A stretch of 64,000 nucleotides of DNA from Thiodiazotropha sp040506275 (GCA_040506275.1 JBEVXD010000007.1:155046-219045); one strand, 5' to 3'. Shown: positions 36,556 to 46,057, numbered from the stretch's first letter. Made by a program: numbers and translations. Notes: a model not told the origin generated them from the letters alone.

Positions 36556-37404
36556 CTAAGTTTTATTACAGATAGTAAAGGTTTGCTCAGATCTATTTTC
36601 ATATGTTAACTCCCATGCGACATCATGGGTTTTTGCACGCTCAATCAAAGATTGTGCTGCCTCTCCTTCTCGAAGATATGCCCAGCGCGCCTGTATATTA
36701 ACCACATCAACCAGTCCGAAATCAGTCTGTTTGATGTTTTCTTCCAAGCGCCAAATAATCTCTTCCAATGTATTATAATCTGTTCTTTGAAGCATTATTA
36801 TAAACTCCCCGCCACTCCATCGAGAAAGCAAGTCAACTTTACGTAATGATTTTTTTACTGATTTCGCTATCTCACGAAACAACCAACGATGCGCCTGGCG
36901 TCCATAATTCTTAATAATTAATTCATCTCTCTCTATCGAAAGAATGATCAAACAAAGTGGTTCATTATAACGATGCGCTTTATCTGTCACGCAATTCAAT
37001 AACTCTTGTAGAAATGATGCACTATAAAGGCCAGAAAGTTCATCCTGGTAAGATGGGCTGTCAGAATCCTGTAATAGTCGTTTGTCGATGATTTTTGATA
37101 GATTTTCATGAAACCGGGAAGCCATACGGGGGTAGAACCTTGCGATTCTATGTATACTATCCCATCTTAGTGACAACACCTGTACATTACCGACTGCTAC
37201 CACATCAGCTGTTCGCTCCCGATTTGATACTAAAGAGGTAACCCCAAACACCCCACCAGCTTCATAGGTATTGATCTGGTAGGTTAAACCATCCTGCCTG
37301 GTTCTCCATACTTCTGCCTCTCCTTTAAGCAACACCAGCATGGTATTATACTTATAACCGCGAGACGGCGAGAATGGTAAAAAAACCAAGTACCAATAGA
37401 ACAC
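36556..37404 (-). CDS. Cyclic-nucleotide-binding-like plus degenerate GGDEF protein
   Basis: 282 residues from a GTG start with no clear ribosome binding site. Residues 20-110 look like the second half of a cNMP-binding domain (YNTMLVLLKGEAEVW, AGGVFGVTSLV, RTADVVA); the first strands are not recognisable upstream, where the frame soon meets a stop. The C-terminal GGDEF domain has SGGEF for the signature, losing the metal-binding Asp/Glu, although the RKVD inhibitory-site motif is intact. It may bind c-di-GMP rather than make it. Possibly a 5'-truncated gene. Confidence 0.75.
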   Translation of the reverse strand: MFYWYLVFLPFSPSRGYKYNTMLVLLKGEAEVWRTRQDGLTYQINTYEAGGVFGVTSLVSNRERTADVVAVGNVQVLSLRWDSIHRIARFYPRMASRFHENLSKIIDKRLLQDSDSPSYQDELSGLYSASFLQELLNCVTDKAHRYNEPLCLIILSIERDELIIKNYGRQAHRWLFREIAKSVKKSLRKVDLLSRWSGGEFIIMLQRTDYNTLEEIIWRLEENIKQTDFGLVDVVNIQARWAYLREGEAAQSLIERAKTHDVAWELTYENRSEQTFTICNKT

Positions 37405-38009
37405 GTCCTGGGTGGAGCGCCGCGCTGAGTATAATGTTAAGCATGAGTCGAGCTCCCTGCTCTATCGGTTAGTCAATATCCACTCACATACTCAGCGGAC
37501 TGCCTTACCACGATACTAAAAATACTCTTTGTAAAACTCTTTCTTACTACTCAGAATGCCAATGACCTGACTTCATCAGTATAGCTCAATGCAATCTGTG
37601 AATGGCCTTAATATGTTTTCTCAATCTCAAATGAAGTTAATCTTTAGCAAATGATTATTTTTTCAACTTCTGATTCTTACATTCCACTTATACAAACCAT
37701 GCACTTCTTTCAACAAACTTCCAGGTAATTTCTATTCCCACAAATTAATAAGGGTGAAGATATAATAACCATCAGATACAGAAACAAATCACGATTAGAA
37801 CATTCCATGCCTTGAAGACCGAATTAGAGGAGTCGCTTCACATTTTGGCCTGTTGTTTTTTCTATAACCCTCTGTTCTGTTTTGGACTTCTTTTAATCCA
37901 GCAGCTAACCTTGCATATAAGTTTCAGGGGTATATCACTACAAAGCTATCAACCCACGGAGCTGCTCATGCCTTTCAGGGCAACAACACCGATATTGAGG
38001 AGTCATAAA
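37405..38009. other. Intergenic region upstream of the TRAP operon
   Basis: About 600 bases. The frame preceding dctP is open from 37812 but lacks protein character; the real start is at 38010. No promoter or repeat was assigned with confidence. Confidence 0.4.
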
Positions 38010-39014
38010 ATGAAAAAAACAGCTCGTGTCGCTCTTGCAGCTACCATCATAGGCACTTTTACAATTGCTGAAGTTCAGGCAGCCACCGAATGGAATGTTT
38101 CCCTGTGGGGTAAACGTCGAGCCTTTACTGAAAATGTAGAGAAATTGGCTGAGTTGGTTGAAGCCAGGACAAATGGTGATTTCAAACTGAATATCTCCTA
38201 CGGCGGTCTCTCAAAGTCCCGGGAAAACCTTGATGGCATATCAATTGGCGCTTTTGAAATGGCACAATTCTGCTCTTTTTACCATACTGCCAAAAACCCC
38301 ACGATCACAGTGACCGAATTACCCTTTTCCCGTAATCTCTCATTAGCGCGTGTATCTGAAATCTATACCGAAGTATTCAAACACCCCATTATAAAAAAGG
38401 ATTTGGCCCGTTGGAATGCCACCTTGCTTATGCCCACTCCTCTACCTCAATACAATATCGTCAGTAAGAGCGACACCATTCAAAACCTTGCGGATTTCAA
38501 GGGCCTTCGGGTACGTGGCCCAGGTGGAATCATGGGGGTCCTAAGTAAACTGGGTGCAGTTAAGACCGGTGTTCCATTCTCTGAAGTACGTCAATCCATG
38601 GATTCTGGTGTGATTGATGCCGCCTCCTTTGCCCCCCACGCCCATCTTGCAACCAAGTCCTACAAAGTGGGCAAATGGTATACCACCAACCTAAACCTGG
38701 GATCTGCCAATTGCCCCGTTGTGGTTAATACGGATGCACTTAACAACCTGAAGCCATCACATCGTGACGCATTACTGGATTCGGTTGATGAGGCACTGGC
38801 CTACTACGTTAAAAACTACAACGAAAACACCACTGGTAAATATCAATCTGCTGTGGCGGATGAGGGCCTCACTAAAGTTACCTTCACCGCCGAGCAGACG
38901 AATGAATTGAACAAGTTGTCCGAGTCGGTGAGAGCAGAGTGGGTCAAGAAACATGCCGGACAATTCGATGCCAAGATGCTATTCGATTTTACAGCAGCCC
39001 TGTTTGAGAAGTAG
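38010..39014 (+). CDS. dctP: TRAP transporter solute-binding protein
   Basis: 334 residues. GAGGAG at 37997-38002 and a classic signal peptide (MKKTARVALAATIIG to VQA) fix the start at 38010. The mature protein has the DctP-fold features, including LRVRGPGGIMGVLSKLGA with the conserved Arg that binds the ligand carboxylate, and the SGVIDAASF segment. It captures an organic acid or similar solute in the periplasm for the permease encoded downstream. The ligand cannot be read from the sequence. Confidence 0.93.
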   Translation: MKKTARVALAATIIGTFTIAEVQAATEWNVSLWGKRRAFTENVEKLAELVEARTNGDFKLNISYGGLSKSRENLDGISIGAFEMAQFCSFYHTAKNPTITVTELPFSRNLSLARVSEIYTEVFKHPIIKKDLARWNATLLMPTPLPQYNIVSKSDTIQNLADFKGLRVRGPGGIMGVLSKLGAVKTGVPFSEVRQSMDSGVIDAASFAPHAHLATKSYKVGKWYTTNLNLGSANCPVVVNTDALNNLKPSHRDALLDSVDEALAYYVKNYNENTTGKYQSAVADEGLTKVTFTAEQTNELNKLSESVRAEWVKKHAGQFDAKMLFDFTAALFEK

Positions 39015-39095
39015 ACCAAACAGAAACAGCGGTCATCCACCCATCGATTAGAAGCACGTGAACAACAAATAGCGTTATTGCTATTAAGGCAACTA

Positions 39096-39728
39096 ATGTC
39101 CACTTCAGCAACAATCCTAAATGACGATTCTCGTCTAAGCCTAGCCGATCGCCTGTTTTTCAAACTGGAATCGCTGCTAAACCTGATTGGTGGCATAGTC
39201 ATTTTTCTACTGGTTTTTCTTGCCACCACAAACGTACTGGGACGTTGGCTGTTTTCCATGCCCATTGACGGCTACGTCGACTGGGTGGAGCAGGCCATGG
39301 CCTTTATCGCTTTTCTCGGTATTGCATACACCAAACGCCTGGGTGGCCATATCAGAATGGACATGCTTATAAGCCGCCTTCATGGGCGGGTTCTCTGGTT
39401 TGCAGAATTAGTTTCGGTATGCCTGATGCTGACGGTCACACTGGTATTGATATACGGCTCCTATCTACATTTCTGGCGTGCCTTTGATATCGGCGACTCA
39501 TCACTGGACATCAATTTACCTACCTGGCCAGCCAAACTGGTGGTACCGATAGCACTGACTGTACTGGCCCTGAGATTGATGTTACAGATCTGGGGATACG
39601 CCAGAGCCATCAGGGAGAATAGCGATCAACCCGTCGCCATACCATTAATAGAAAATGCCGCCACCGTGGCATCCAAAGAGGCCGAAGCCGTTATGGGCGA
39701 CATTCAAGAGAATGGTTATCGCTCATGA
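39096..39728 (+). CDS. dctQ: TRAP transporter small permease
   Basis: 210 residues from ATG 39096. Four transmembrane helices with the DctQ signature: NVLGRWLFSMPIDGYVDWVEQAMAF, then GHIRMDMLISRL. It stabilises the large permease and helps dock the binding protein. Its stop overlaps the dctM start (ATGA, 39725-39728). Confidence 0.92.
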   Translation: MSTSATILNDDSRLSLADRLFFKLESLLNLIGGIVIFLLVFLATTNVLGRWLFSMPIDGYVDWVEQAMAFIAFLGIAYTKRLGGHIRMDMLISRLHGRVLWFAELVSVCLMLTVTLVLIYGSYLHFWRAFDIGDSSLDINLPTWPAKLVVPIALTVLALRLMLQIWGYARAIRENSDQPVAIPLIENAATVASKEAEAVMGDIQENGYRS

Positions 39729-41131
39729 GCTTATTTGAAACCATGGCAGCCATGGATTCAATCAGCATTGGTTTATGGGTAACAGGCGCCATGCTGTTGT
39801 TTGTGATAATCGGTGTCCGGGTTGCCTTTGCAGCTGCCATGGCTGGCTTTCTTGGTCTGCTGTGGATCTTCTCCGCAAAACTTGGATTTGAAAAAGGCTT
39901 TGGCGTCGCAGTCAAAATGGCAGGCACCATTCCTCACTCCAAAGTCTCCACCCTTGCACTCTCTTTGATTCCCACCTTCATTTTAATTGGCTTTCTTGCC
40001 TACCACGCTGGATTAACCCGGGCTCTGTTTGAAGCAGCAAAACGCTGGCTCGGCTGGTTGCCCGGTGGCATGGGTGTAGCCACAGTATTTTCCACGGCGG
40101 GTTTTGCTGCAGTGTCCGGCGCCTCGGTTGCCACTTCAGCGGTATTCGCCCGCATTGCTGTACCAGAGATGCTCAAACTGGGTTATGACAAGCGTTTCGC
40201 TGCTGGAGTGGTAGCTGCAGGAGGCACCTTGGCTTCTTTGATTCCCCCCTCGGCAATTCTGGTCATCTACGCCATTATCGTTGAGCAGGATGTGGGGGCG
40301 CTGTTGATGGCAGGGTTCCTTCCTGGTGCAGTCTCTGCGCTTATATATGGTGGATTGGTTATTATGCTTGCCAAGACCCGCAAAAACTTTGGCCCACCCA
40401 TCACAGGGTTTACCTGGAAGCAACGGTTTCAGTCTCTTCCCGGAGCACTGCCCATCTTCTTTGTCATAACCATTATCATGGTGTGTATCTATGGCGGTGT
40501 TGGCACCCCTACAGAAGCAGGTGCTCTGGGTGCATTTGTCATACTCTGCATGGCAATCTATCGTGGTGCCCGCTGGACAGAAATAAAAAACTCTTTGATG
40601 GAAACCGCCAAATTGACGGTGATGATCTTCACTATCATCTGGGGGGTACTACTCTATGTAAGGTTCCTCGGTTTTGCCGATCTACCAAGTGCTTTCTCGG
40701 ATTGGATTGTCAGTCTGGATCAAAGTCCGATGCTTACCCTACTCCTCATCCTATGTGCCTACGCAATCTTAGGCATGTTCATGGACGCAATCGGAATGCT
40801 GCTGTTGACGCTGCCTGTAGTCTACCCAGCAGTGATTGCATTGAACGGGGGTGAAGCCGTTACCGCTGCGGAGTCTGCATTCGGCGTCTCCGGTGTTGGT
40901 TGCTCCATCTGGTTTGGCATCATTGTGGTGAAAATGGCGGAACTCTGTCTGATCACCCCGCCCATTGGTCTGAACTGCTTTGTGGTGGCAGGGGTACGTC
41001 CAGAATGTACGGTTCAGGATGTGTTTCGTGGTTGCACCCCTTTCTTCGTTGCTGACGTGTTTACCATAGGAACCTTGATCACGCTGCCGAGTATCGTGCT
41101 CTGGCTACCCGGCCTGATTGGTTATACTTGA
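39725..41131 (+). CDS. dctM: TRAP transporter large permease
   Basis: 468 residues with about 12 membrane segments, the normal DctM size. Motifs include GAMLLFVIIGVRVAFA near the start, AAGGTLASLIPPSAILVIYA, and PIGLNCFVVAGV close to the C-terminus. It carries out sodium-driven solute import together with the products of the two upstream genes in one plus-strand operon. Confidence 0.95.
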   Translation: MSLFETMAAMDSISIGLWVTGAMLLFVIIGVRVAFAAAMAGFLGLLWIFSAKLGFEKGFGVAVKMAGTIPHSKVSTLALSLIPTFILIGFLAYHAGLTRALFEAAKRWLGWLPGGMGVATVFSTAGFAAVSGASVATSAVFARIAVPEMLKLGYDKRFAAGVVAAGGTLASLIPPSAILVIYAIIVEQDVGALLMAGFLPGAVSALIYGGLVIMLAKTRKNFGPPITGFTWKQRFQSLPGALPIFFVITIIMVCIYGGVGTPTEAGALGAFVILCMAIYRGARWTEIKNSLMETAKLTVMIFTIIWGVLLYVRFLGFADLPSAFSDWIVSLDQSPMLTLLLILCAYAILGMFMDAIGMLLLTLPVVYPAVIALNGGEAVTAAESAFGVSGVGCSIWFGIIVVKMAELCLITPPIGLNCFVVAGVRPECTVQDVFRGCTPFFVADVFTIGTLITLPSIVLWLPGLIGYT

Positions 41132-41197
41132 CCTCACTACAGCCCCGCTAACTTCTTTAAGTTTTATTCCAGTGTAAGATTTCTATTGCAAAATGGA

Positions 41198-41491
41198 TCA
41201 GATTTCCAAGTGATCGAAATATTTAATCTTTGGAGAAGACTCAAGAAACGAAACCAATTCTTCCATCACACCATTTCCCGCAATAAATCTTAAATATTTC
41301 TGATGTTGCTCTACGGATGCCCACTCTTCATCAAAAATCATTTTCCTGCTCTCTTTATCTAAAAATACCCTAACACCAAGACAACCATCGAATTCCCTGA
41401 CTACGGATAAATTACTATCCAGAAACGGCATTAGGTTGCCTAAGGCATTCTCCTTTATCACTGATTCAATAATTACTTTTTTATTCATCAA
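41198..41491 (-). CDS. Antibiotic biosynthesis monooxygenase (ABM)-domain protein
   Basis: 97 residues, one ferredoxin-like ABM domain: an N-terminal strand (KVIIESVIKENA), FDGCLGVRVFLDKE and MIFDEEWASVEQHQKYL. Members are dimeric small oxygenases or quinol-handling enzymes; many have no known substrate. Convergent with dctM. Confidence 0.8.
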   Translation of the reverse strand: MMNKKVIIESVIKENALGNLMPFLDSNLSVVREFDGCLGVRVFLDKESRKMIFDEEWASVEQHQKYLRFIAGNGVMEELVSFLESSPKIKYFDHLEI

Positions 41492-41509
41492 TATCCCCTG
41501 TTATTTAAT

Positions 41510-41658
41510 TAGGGCCTGCTAACAATAATTTGATTGCTACTGTGGCACCCAGCTGCTAAATCAGTCGTTTATCTAGGCCAGCTACACATCACGCTTTACG
41601 CCTTGCAGGAAAATAATGGTCATGGCTGCGACCATCAAATTCGTGTTGGCAGGCCCTA
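41510..41658. repeat. MITE-like element with TAGGGCCTG ends
   Basis: 149 bp. The left end TAGGGCCTGCTAACAATAAT and the complement of the right end TAGGGCCTGCCAACACGAAT continue into ATTTGAT on both sides, giving terminal inverted repeats of about 27 bp with a few mismatches. No coding capacity. A minimal relative is at 15461-15495. Confidence 0.7.
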
Positions 41659-41724
41659 GGAGATAGATTAAAAGTCAAACAGGAACTCGACCACCAAGAA
41701 ATAGTCAAAAATACGGTTTTCTGC

Positions 41725-42636
41725 TCATTCCTTTTCTTTTATTTGTAGCGGTGTCACACCATATCTTCTCTTGAATGCTTCAATGAAGTGCGAAATATTT
41801 GTGTAACCAACCTCTACAGCTGCTGCAGTCACAGACCAATGATTTGTTATCAGCAAAGTGTGCGCTCGAGCCAAACGCTGCTCAATTAACCACTGTTTTG
41901 GCGTTGTACCATACAGCCTCTTGAACTCTCGATTGAATGTGGAAGCACTACGCCCAGAAATTTCCGCCAACTCTTTTGCGCTCAGACCAGATGTTGCATA
42001 TTGATTCATCAACCGCTTGATATTTCGCTTGGGTCTACCCCTTTGAATAGCTATTAAGCTTTTCTTCAGACCCCCGTCATCATGAATATCAAGCAGATAC
42101 AATAGCTCCAATAGTTTAAGTTTCAATATATTCGGTGAGTTTTTTAAAGAGCCATAAATTGTGTACAGCGATGTAAAATACTCTCCCACAATATGGTCAA
42201 TATCTATTTTTAAAATGGCATCTTCATTTGATATCGACAATGAAATACTTGGCTCACCAGACAGGAACCTGGATAACACATCCGGTCCAAAGAATAACAA
42301 AAAGGCCTTTAAACCGTTCTCTTCATGAATATAGTCTGAGTATAAATTCAATCCCTTCGGTAAAAAAACCGCTTCACCTGGTCCAACTTTGAACGATTCA
42401 TCATGACAGGTCGTAATTGTCTCATTACCTGACAATATATATACCAAACATGGCGTTCGAGTATAAAACTCAATATTGATCAGATCCTCATCAAGATCCT
42501 TATAGAATATCGAAGACTCATCATTGTATAGTAATGGCCTGACATCTCTCATATCAAAGAGTGCTCTAGGGATATCAAGAATAGTATTTTTGCAATATTG
42601 AGCTAAATTTTTTTTGTGACGCATACATCCCTTCAT
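41725..42636 (-). CDS. AraC-family transcriptional regulator
   Basis: 303 residues. The C-terminal 100 residues carry two helix-turn-helix motifs (GLSAKELAEISGRSASTFNREFKRLYG and WSVTAAAVEVGYTNISHFIEAFKRRYGVTPLQ). The N-terminal half has a cupin-like ligand/dimer region (GPGEAVFLPKG). Its target is unknown; neighbours on both sides are repeat elements. Confidence 0.9.
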   Translation of the reverse strand: MKGCMRHKKNLAQYCKNTILDIPRALFDMRDVRPLLYNDESSIFYKDLDEDLINIEFYTRTPCLVYILSGNETITTCHDESFKVGPGEAVFLPKGLNLYSDYIHEENGLKAFLLFFGPDVLSRFLSGEPSISLSISNEDAILKIDIDHIVGEYFTSLYTIYGSLKNSPNILKLKLLELLYLLDIHDDGGLKKSLIAIQRGRPKRNIKRLMNQYATSGLSAKELAEISGRSASTFNREFKRLYGTTPKQWLIEQRLARAHTLLITNHWSVTAAAVEVGYTNISHFIEAFKRRYGVTPLQIKEKE

Positions 42637-42855
42637 CTTGGACTGCTACTCCTTATACCATTGATCCATGAGATTTCCTCTAATCCATGCCACAAAATCA
42701 ACCACCTTAGATACAAAATGATTACTCAATAGCTTACATGGCGTGTTGGCTTGTGCCCATCCCAGCTAATGAATCTTGAAACTAAGCAGATATATTCCAG
42801 TTGCTTAAAAAGACCTCAGGATTCTCCACCTTCGGCCGATGTCTGCTGTGATACT
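42637..42855. other. Spacer upstream of AraC gene
   Basis: About 220 bases between the AraC start and MITE-like copy C; should contain the AraC promoter. No further feature recognised. Confidence 0.35.
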
Positions 42856-43080
42856 ATTAACCCGGCTACTAAGTATGTCGTCTTCAGAGTTTCAAGCCTG
42901 CCGTTGATCAAGGCGCGGCTCGCAGGCAATGGTTGTTCCCTTGTCAAGAGCCGCAACACCGAGCAAGGGCAGGCTTGAAACCCCTAACAATATGATTTTT
43001 TTAAAAGAGAGGCCGAAGTGTGCCTGCCTGCAGACTGGCACACTTCGGCTGAAGACAACATACTTAGTCGCCGGGTTAAT
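42856..43080. repeat. MITE-like inverted-repeat element, copy C
   Basis: 225 bp. ATTAACCCGGCTACTAAGTA at the left mirrors TACTTAGTCGCCGGGTTAAT at the right. Inner palindromes include TTTCAAGCCTGCC/GGCAGGCTTGAAA and GCCGAAGTGTGCC/GGCACACTTCGGC. It is almost identical to copy D but lacks D's extra 58-bp hairpin. The right end is 22 bases before the following gene's ATG. Confidence 0.88.
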
Positions 43081-43102
43081 AAATGGAATACTGAGTGAAA
43101 CC

Positions 43103-44542
43103 ATGGAAGTGAAATCTATTGCTAGACAACTAATCGCATTGCTTATCAACCTCAAAGCGGGGTTGCATCTTGCAAGTGGGCGAAACGTATCACGCAATAA
43201 TTTCATCTACTCCATCGACCAGGGACTCTGGCTGATGGCCTTGCTAGTGTTTCTCGAAATCGTGGCCTCCTACCTGGCAACTCAAAAGCCAGCGGAATTC
43301 TCCGCATATGGTCTCAACTACCTGGGTGCTATCTATCTGTTTGATCTGTTGATCCTGATGTTGATTGCAAGATTGGCTAAAGCTGAATCCGTCGATACAG
43401 GGAGATTGCTACTGGCTTACCTGGCATCTGTGCCCCTCATCACCATTACCTTCCATCTCTTCACCCTGCCTGATCAATTTTTTTACAACCATCTACTAGG
43501 TAGCAGTGTTGTGCTGATATTACTGTTTGCCTGGCACCTCTTCATCGTCATTCGTCTGCTACGAATCATTCTGATGTTAGCGTTTGGTAAAGCCTTCTAC
43601 CTGGCAACTCTGAGTCTGCTGCTCTCACTATCGAGCATCTGGGTTCTTCCACACAGCAAACTCTGGTACAGCGATGAACCTACACAGAGTAATAGCACCT
43701 ATTCCAAACTATACGATCTCAGTGTGGAAGATCTTTTCTACAACCAATATTCCCTAGTGGATAGTGCACTGAATGAATTGACACCCCAGCGGCCTGGAAC
43801 CTCTGATCTCTACTTAATGGTAGTGGGAGGGTATGGCCTAGAGAAGGTCTTTCTCAATGAGGTCGAATATGTACGTGACCTATTCGATCGACGCTTTGAC
43901 ACCTCCGGGCGATCAATGGTGTTGGTTAACAATATCGATACCCTGGATCGCTATCCCCTGGCAAACCGCCATAATCTGGCAGATAGTTTAGATGTGATCG
44001 GCCAGATCATCGATCCCGATGAGGATGTGCTGTTTCTATTCATGACTTCCCACGGTAACAAGCAGCATAAGTTCTCGGTAAACTTTGGCCCTGTACCATT
44101 GGATGACATGACCCCTGCACAGATACGCCAGACACTGGATGATTCAGGCATTCGCTGGCGCGTGATAGTGGTATCCAGTTGCTACTCGGGGGGATTCATC
44201 GAACCTTTGCGCACACCTCAGACCTTGATCATCACAGCAGCATCAAAGGATCGAAAATCCTTTGGTTGCGGTGCTAAAAGTGAATTCACCGATTTCGGGA
44301 CGGCCTATTTCAAACATGCCCTGGATAAACAACCCGATTTCATCGAGGCATTTGATATCGCTGCGAAATGGATTGGGGAAAAAGAACAACGTGAAAATCG
44401 CACCCCTTCTAAACCGCAACGTTTTGTTGGTGATGAGATCCGCACCAAGCTTGCCCAACTAGGGCCTGGTATCAGCCAACCGAGTAAACCTTCAGGGAAT
44501 TGTGAATCCCGGTTCAATCCGGTGCAATGCAAAGGCGACTGA
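43103..44542 (+). CDS. Membrane-anchored C13/caspase-like cysteine peptidase
   Basis: 479 residues. Residues about 35-190 contain roughly five transmembrane helices; the C-terminal domain faces one side. It has the clan CD dyad of peptidase family C13: FMTSHGN (His317) and VVSSCYSGGF (Cys360), each after a hydrophobic strand, then LIITAASKDRKSFGC. The substrate is unknown; legumain-like members cut after Asn/Asp. The frame is open back to 42929 but that part is repeat sequence, so ATG 43103 is the sensible start. Confidence 0.88.
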   Translation: MEVKSIARQLIALLINLKAGLHLASGRNVSRNNFIYSIDQGLWLMALLVFLEIVASYLATQKPAEFSAYGLNYLGAIYLFDLLILMLIARLAKAESVDTGRLLLAYLASVPLITITFHLFTLPDQFFYNHLLGSSVVLILLFAWHLFIVIRLLRIILMLAFGKAFYLATLSLLLSLSSIWVLPHSKLWYSDEPTQSNSTYSKLYDLSVEDLFYNQYSLVDSALNELTPQRPGTSDLYLMVVGGYGLEKVFLNEVEYVRDLFDRRFDTSGRSMVLVNNIDTLDRYPLANRHNLADSLDVIGQIIDPDEDVLFLFMTSHGNKQHKFSVNFGPVPLDDMTPAQIRQTLDDSGIRWRVIVVSSCYSGGFIEPLRTPQTLIITAASKDRKSFGCGAKSEFTDFGTAYFKHALDKQPDFIEAFDIAAKWIGEKEQRENRTPSKPQRFVGDEIRTKLAQLGPGISQPSKPSGNCESRFNPVQCKGD

Positions 44543-44636
44543 GGATTGAAAGTTTGCATCTCCACCTCTCTTTGTTTTAGCTGACTCTGCAACAACCAGA
44601 ACAGTCAGAGGTGATCGCAGTTCATTGAGGCAAGAC

Positions 44637-45602
44637 TTATAATACCCTTCCATCTTCCTTGTCGACAGCGAGCTGATTCTCCAACAATGCCTGAATCAAT
44701 GCCGTCACTGGTGCCTCTTTCTCCAATTTCAGGCAACGCGCCACTACCACCCCACTAATGGCATCCAACTCCAACGCCCTTCCCTTCTCCCAATCTATCA
44801 GCATGGAGGTCTTGATGGCGTCAAACTGACAGATGAGCTGATACATCTCGTCGATATCACTCTTTTCCAGATAAACCCCATCTGCGCGTGCGGCAAGCGC
44901 AGCCTCCTCCATCAATTGGTAGACGGTACGGGTTAGTACTGGATGGGCAGTCAAACTTCGCGTGTCGAGGCCAGTCAGTGCACTCAGTGGATTAACCCCG
45001 TTATTGATAAGCAACTTCCGCCATAGCGCTTTCTGTATCGCTTCGCTCAGGGTAGTTGGGATAGCGGCCTGGTTAAAACAATCGGCAACTTCTTTCAGTT
45101 CCGCTTGAAGTTGCGGATGATCATCCGCTTGCTTCCACGCTCCCATTACAACTTGCGCCACTCCGGTGGCTTCGATGATGCCAGGACTGATGATATGGCC
45201 GCCAATACGGACCGCAAGCCCTCCCACTGTCCGCTCACTGCCAATATGGGAAGCGATGATAATCTCATTATCCACACCATTCTGTAGGGACAACAGTGGT
45301 GTCTGAACCTGGGCAAGCCAGGGCTGGAGGGCAGTCATTACTTCATCTGTTGAACCAGCCTTAACGGTCAGAATAATCAGATCGAAATCATCAGCATCAT
45401 AGATTTCGACAAGTCTCTTCTGGTCTATCGCTTCCACTGACCCATCGAAGTGGAACTCTGGGTGACTGACAGACAGGCCGTTGCGACGAAGTGCCGCCAG
45501 ATGATCCCCCCTGGCAACAAATGTCACTTCATGACCGGCAGTCAGAAGACGTGCGCCGTAATAGGCACCGATACCACCGGCGCCGATGATTAAAAAGCGC
45601 AT
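44637..45602 (-). CDS. 2-dehydropantoate 2-reductase family protein
   Basis: 321 residues. The N-terminal Rossmann motif IGAGGIGAYYGARL (from residue 6) binds NADPH, and the central LSLQNGVDN and C-terminal KALWRKLLINNGVNPLSALT blocks with the catalytic Lys are those of ketopantoate reductase (PanE). Its place at the end of a catechol operon, rather than with pantothenate genes, leaves open that it reduces another 2-keto acid. Confidence 0.88.
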   Translation of the reverse strand: MRFLIIGAGGIGAYYGARLLTAGHEVTFVARGDHLAALRRNGLSVSHPEFHFDGSVEAIDQKRLVEIYDADDFDLIILTVKAGSTDEVMTALQPWLAQVQTPLLSLQNGVDNEIIIASHIGSERTVGGLAVRIGGHIISPGIIEATGVAQVVMGAWKQADDHPQLQAELKEVADCFNQAAIPTTLSEAIQKALWRKLLINNGVNPLSALTGLDTRSLTAHPVLTRTVYQLMEEAALAARADGVYLEKSDIDEMYQLICQFDAIKTSMLIDWEKGRALELDAISGVVVARCLKLEKEAPVTALIQALLENQLAVDKEDGRVL

Positions 45603-45614
45603 TGGAATCGAGTT

Positions 45615-45812
45615 CTATGGCTTGGCATTTCGCTCAGCGACAGAAACACCGCCGATGGCCCAGTGGGTTTTAGGCACCTCCTGGATTATGACGCGGACCT
45701 GCTCAGGTTTCACATTGAGAGTCTCTACCACAACCTGGGTGATTCCCTGGTAGAAAGCCTCCTTTTGCTCCTGTGTTCGACCTTCCATGATGGTTGCCTG
45801 AATCAATGGCAT
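45615..45812 (-). CDS. 4-oxalocrotonate tautomerase
   Basis: 65 residues beginning MPLIQATIMEGRTQEQKEAFYQGIT, the canonical 4-OT sequence with catalytic Pro1 after Met removal; the Arg residues of the active site (Arg12, Arg40) have counterparts. It converts 2-hydroxymuconate to 2-oxo-3-hexenedioate in the catechol meta-cleavage route. Only 12 bases from the downstream reductase gene. Confidence 0.92.
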   Translation of the reverse strand: MPLIQATIMEGRTQEQKEAFYQGITQVVVETLNVKPEQVRVIIQEVPKTHWAIGGVSVAERNAKP

Positions 45813-46057
45813 GGATTGACCTCTTTGATTGATTATTGAATAAGTACCACTTTTACACCCGATAGCGCTGCAACGGAAGCGAACAGTAGTTGAGTAGCTG
45901 TGTCTGCACCAATGCTGCTGGGTGGGGTTGTACGCAAACCAAACTGCACGAGGTACCCACTGTTACCTAGTACCCTGTCAAGACTAACAATGAGTAAACG
46001 GCTACCATTTCGGCAGCCGCTTACCATTGGTCGCGCAATTCGTTAACGACAGCTGTT

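Noticed and set aside
42929..43102. N-terminal extension of the C13-like protease frame
   Set aside because: It is translated MITE-like copy C; the natural start is ATG 43103.
45833..46027. 64-codon minus-strand frame between tautomerase and catechol dioxygenase genes
   Set aside because: No ribosome binding site, no motif and composition unlike its neighbours; treated as spacer.
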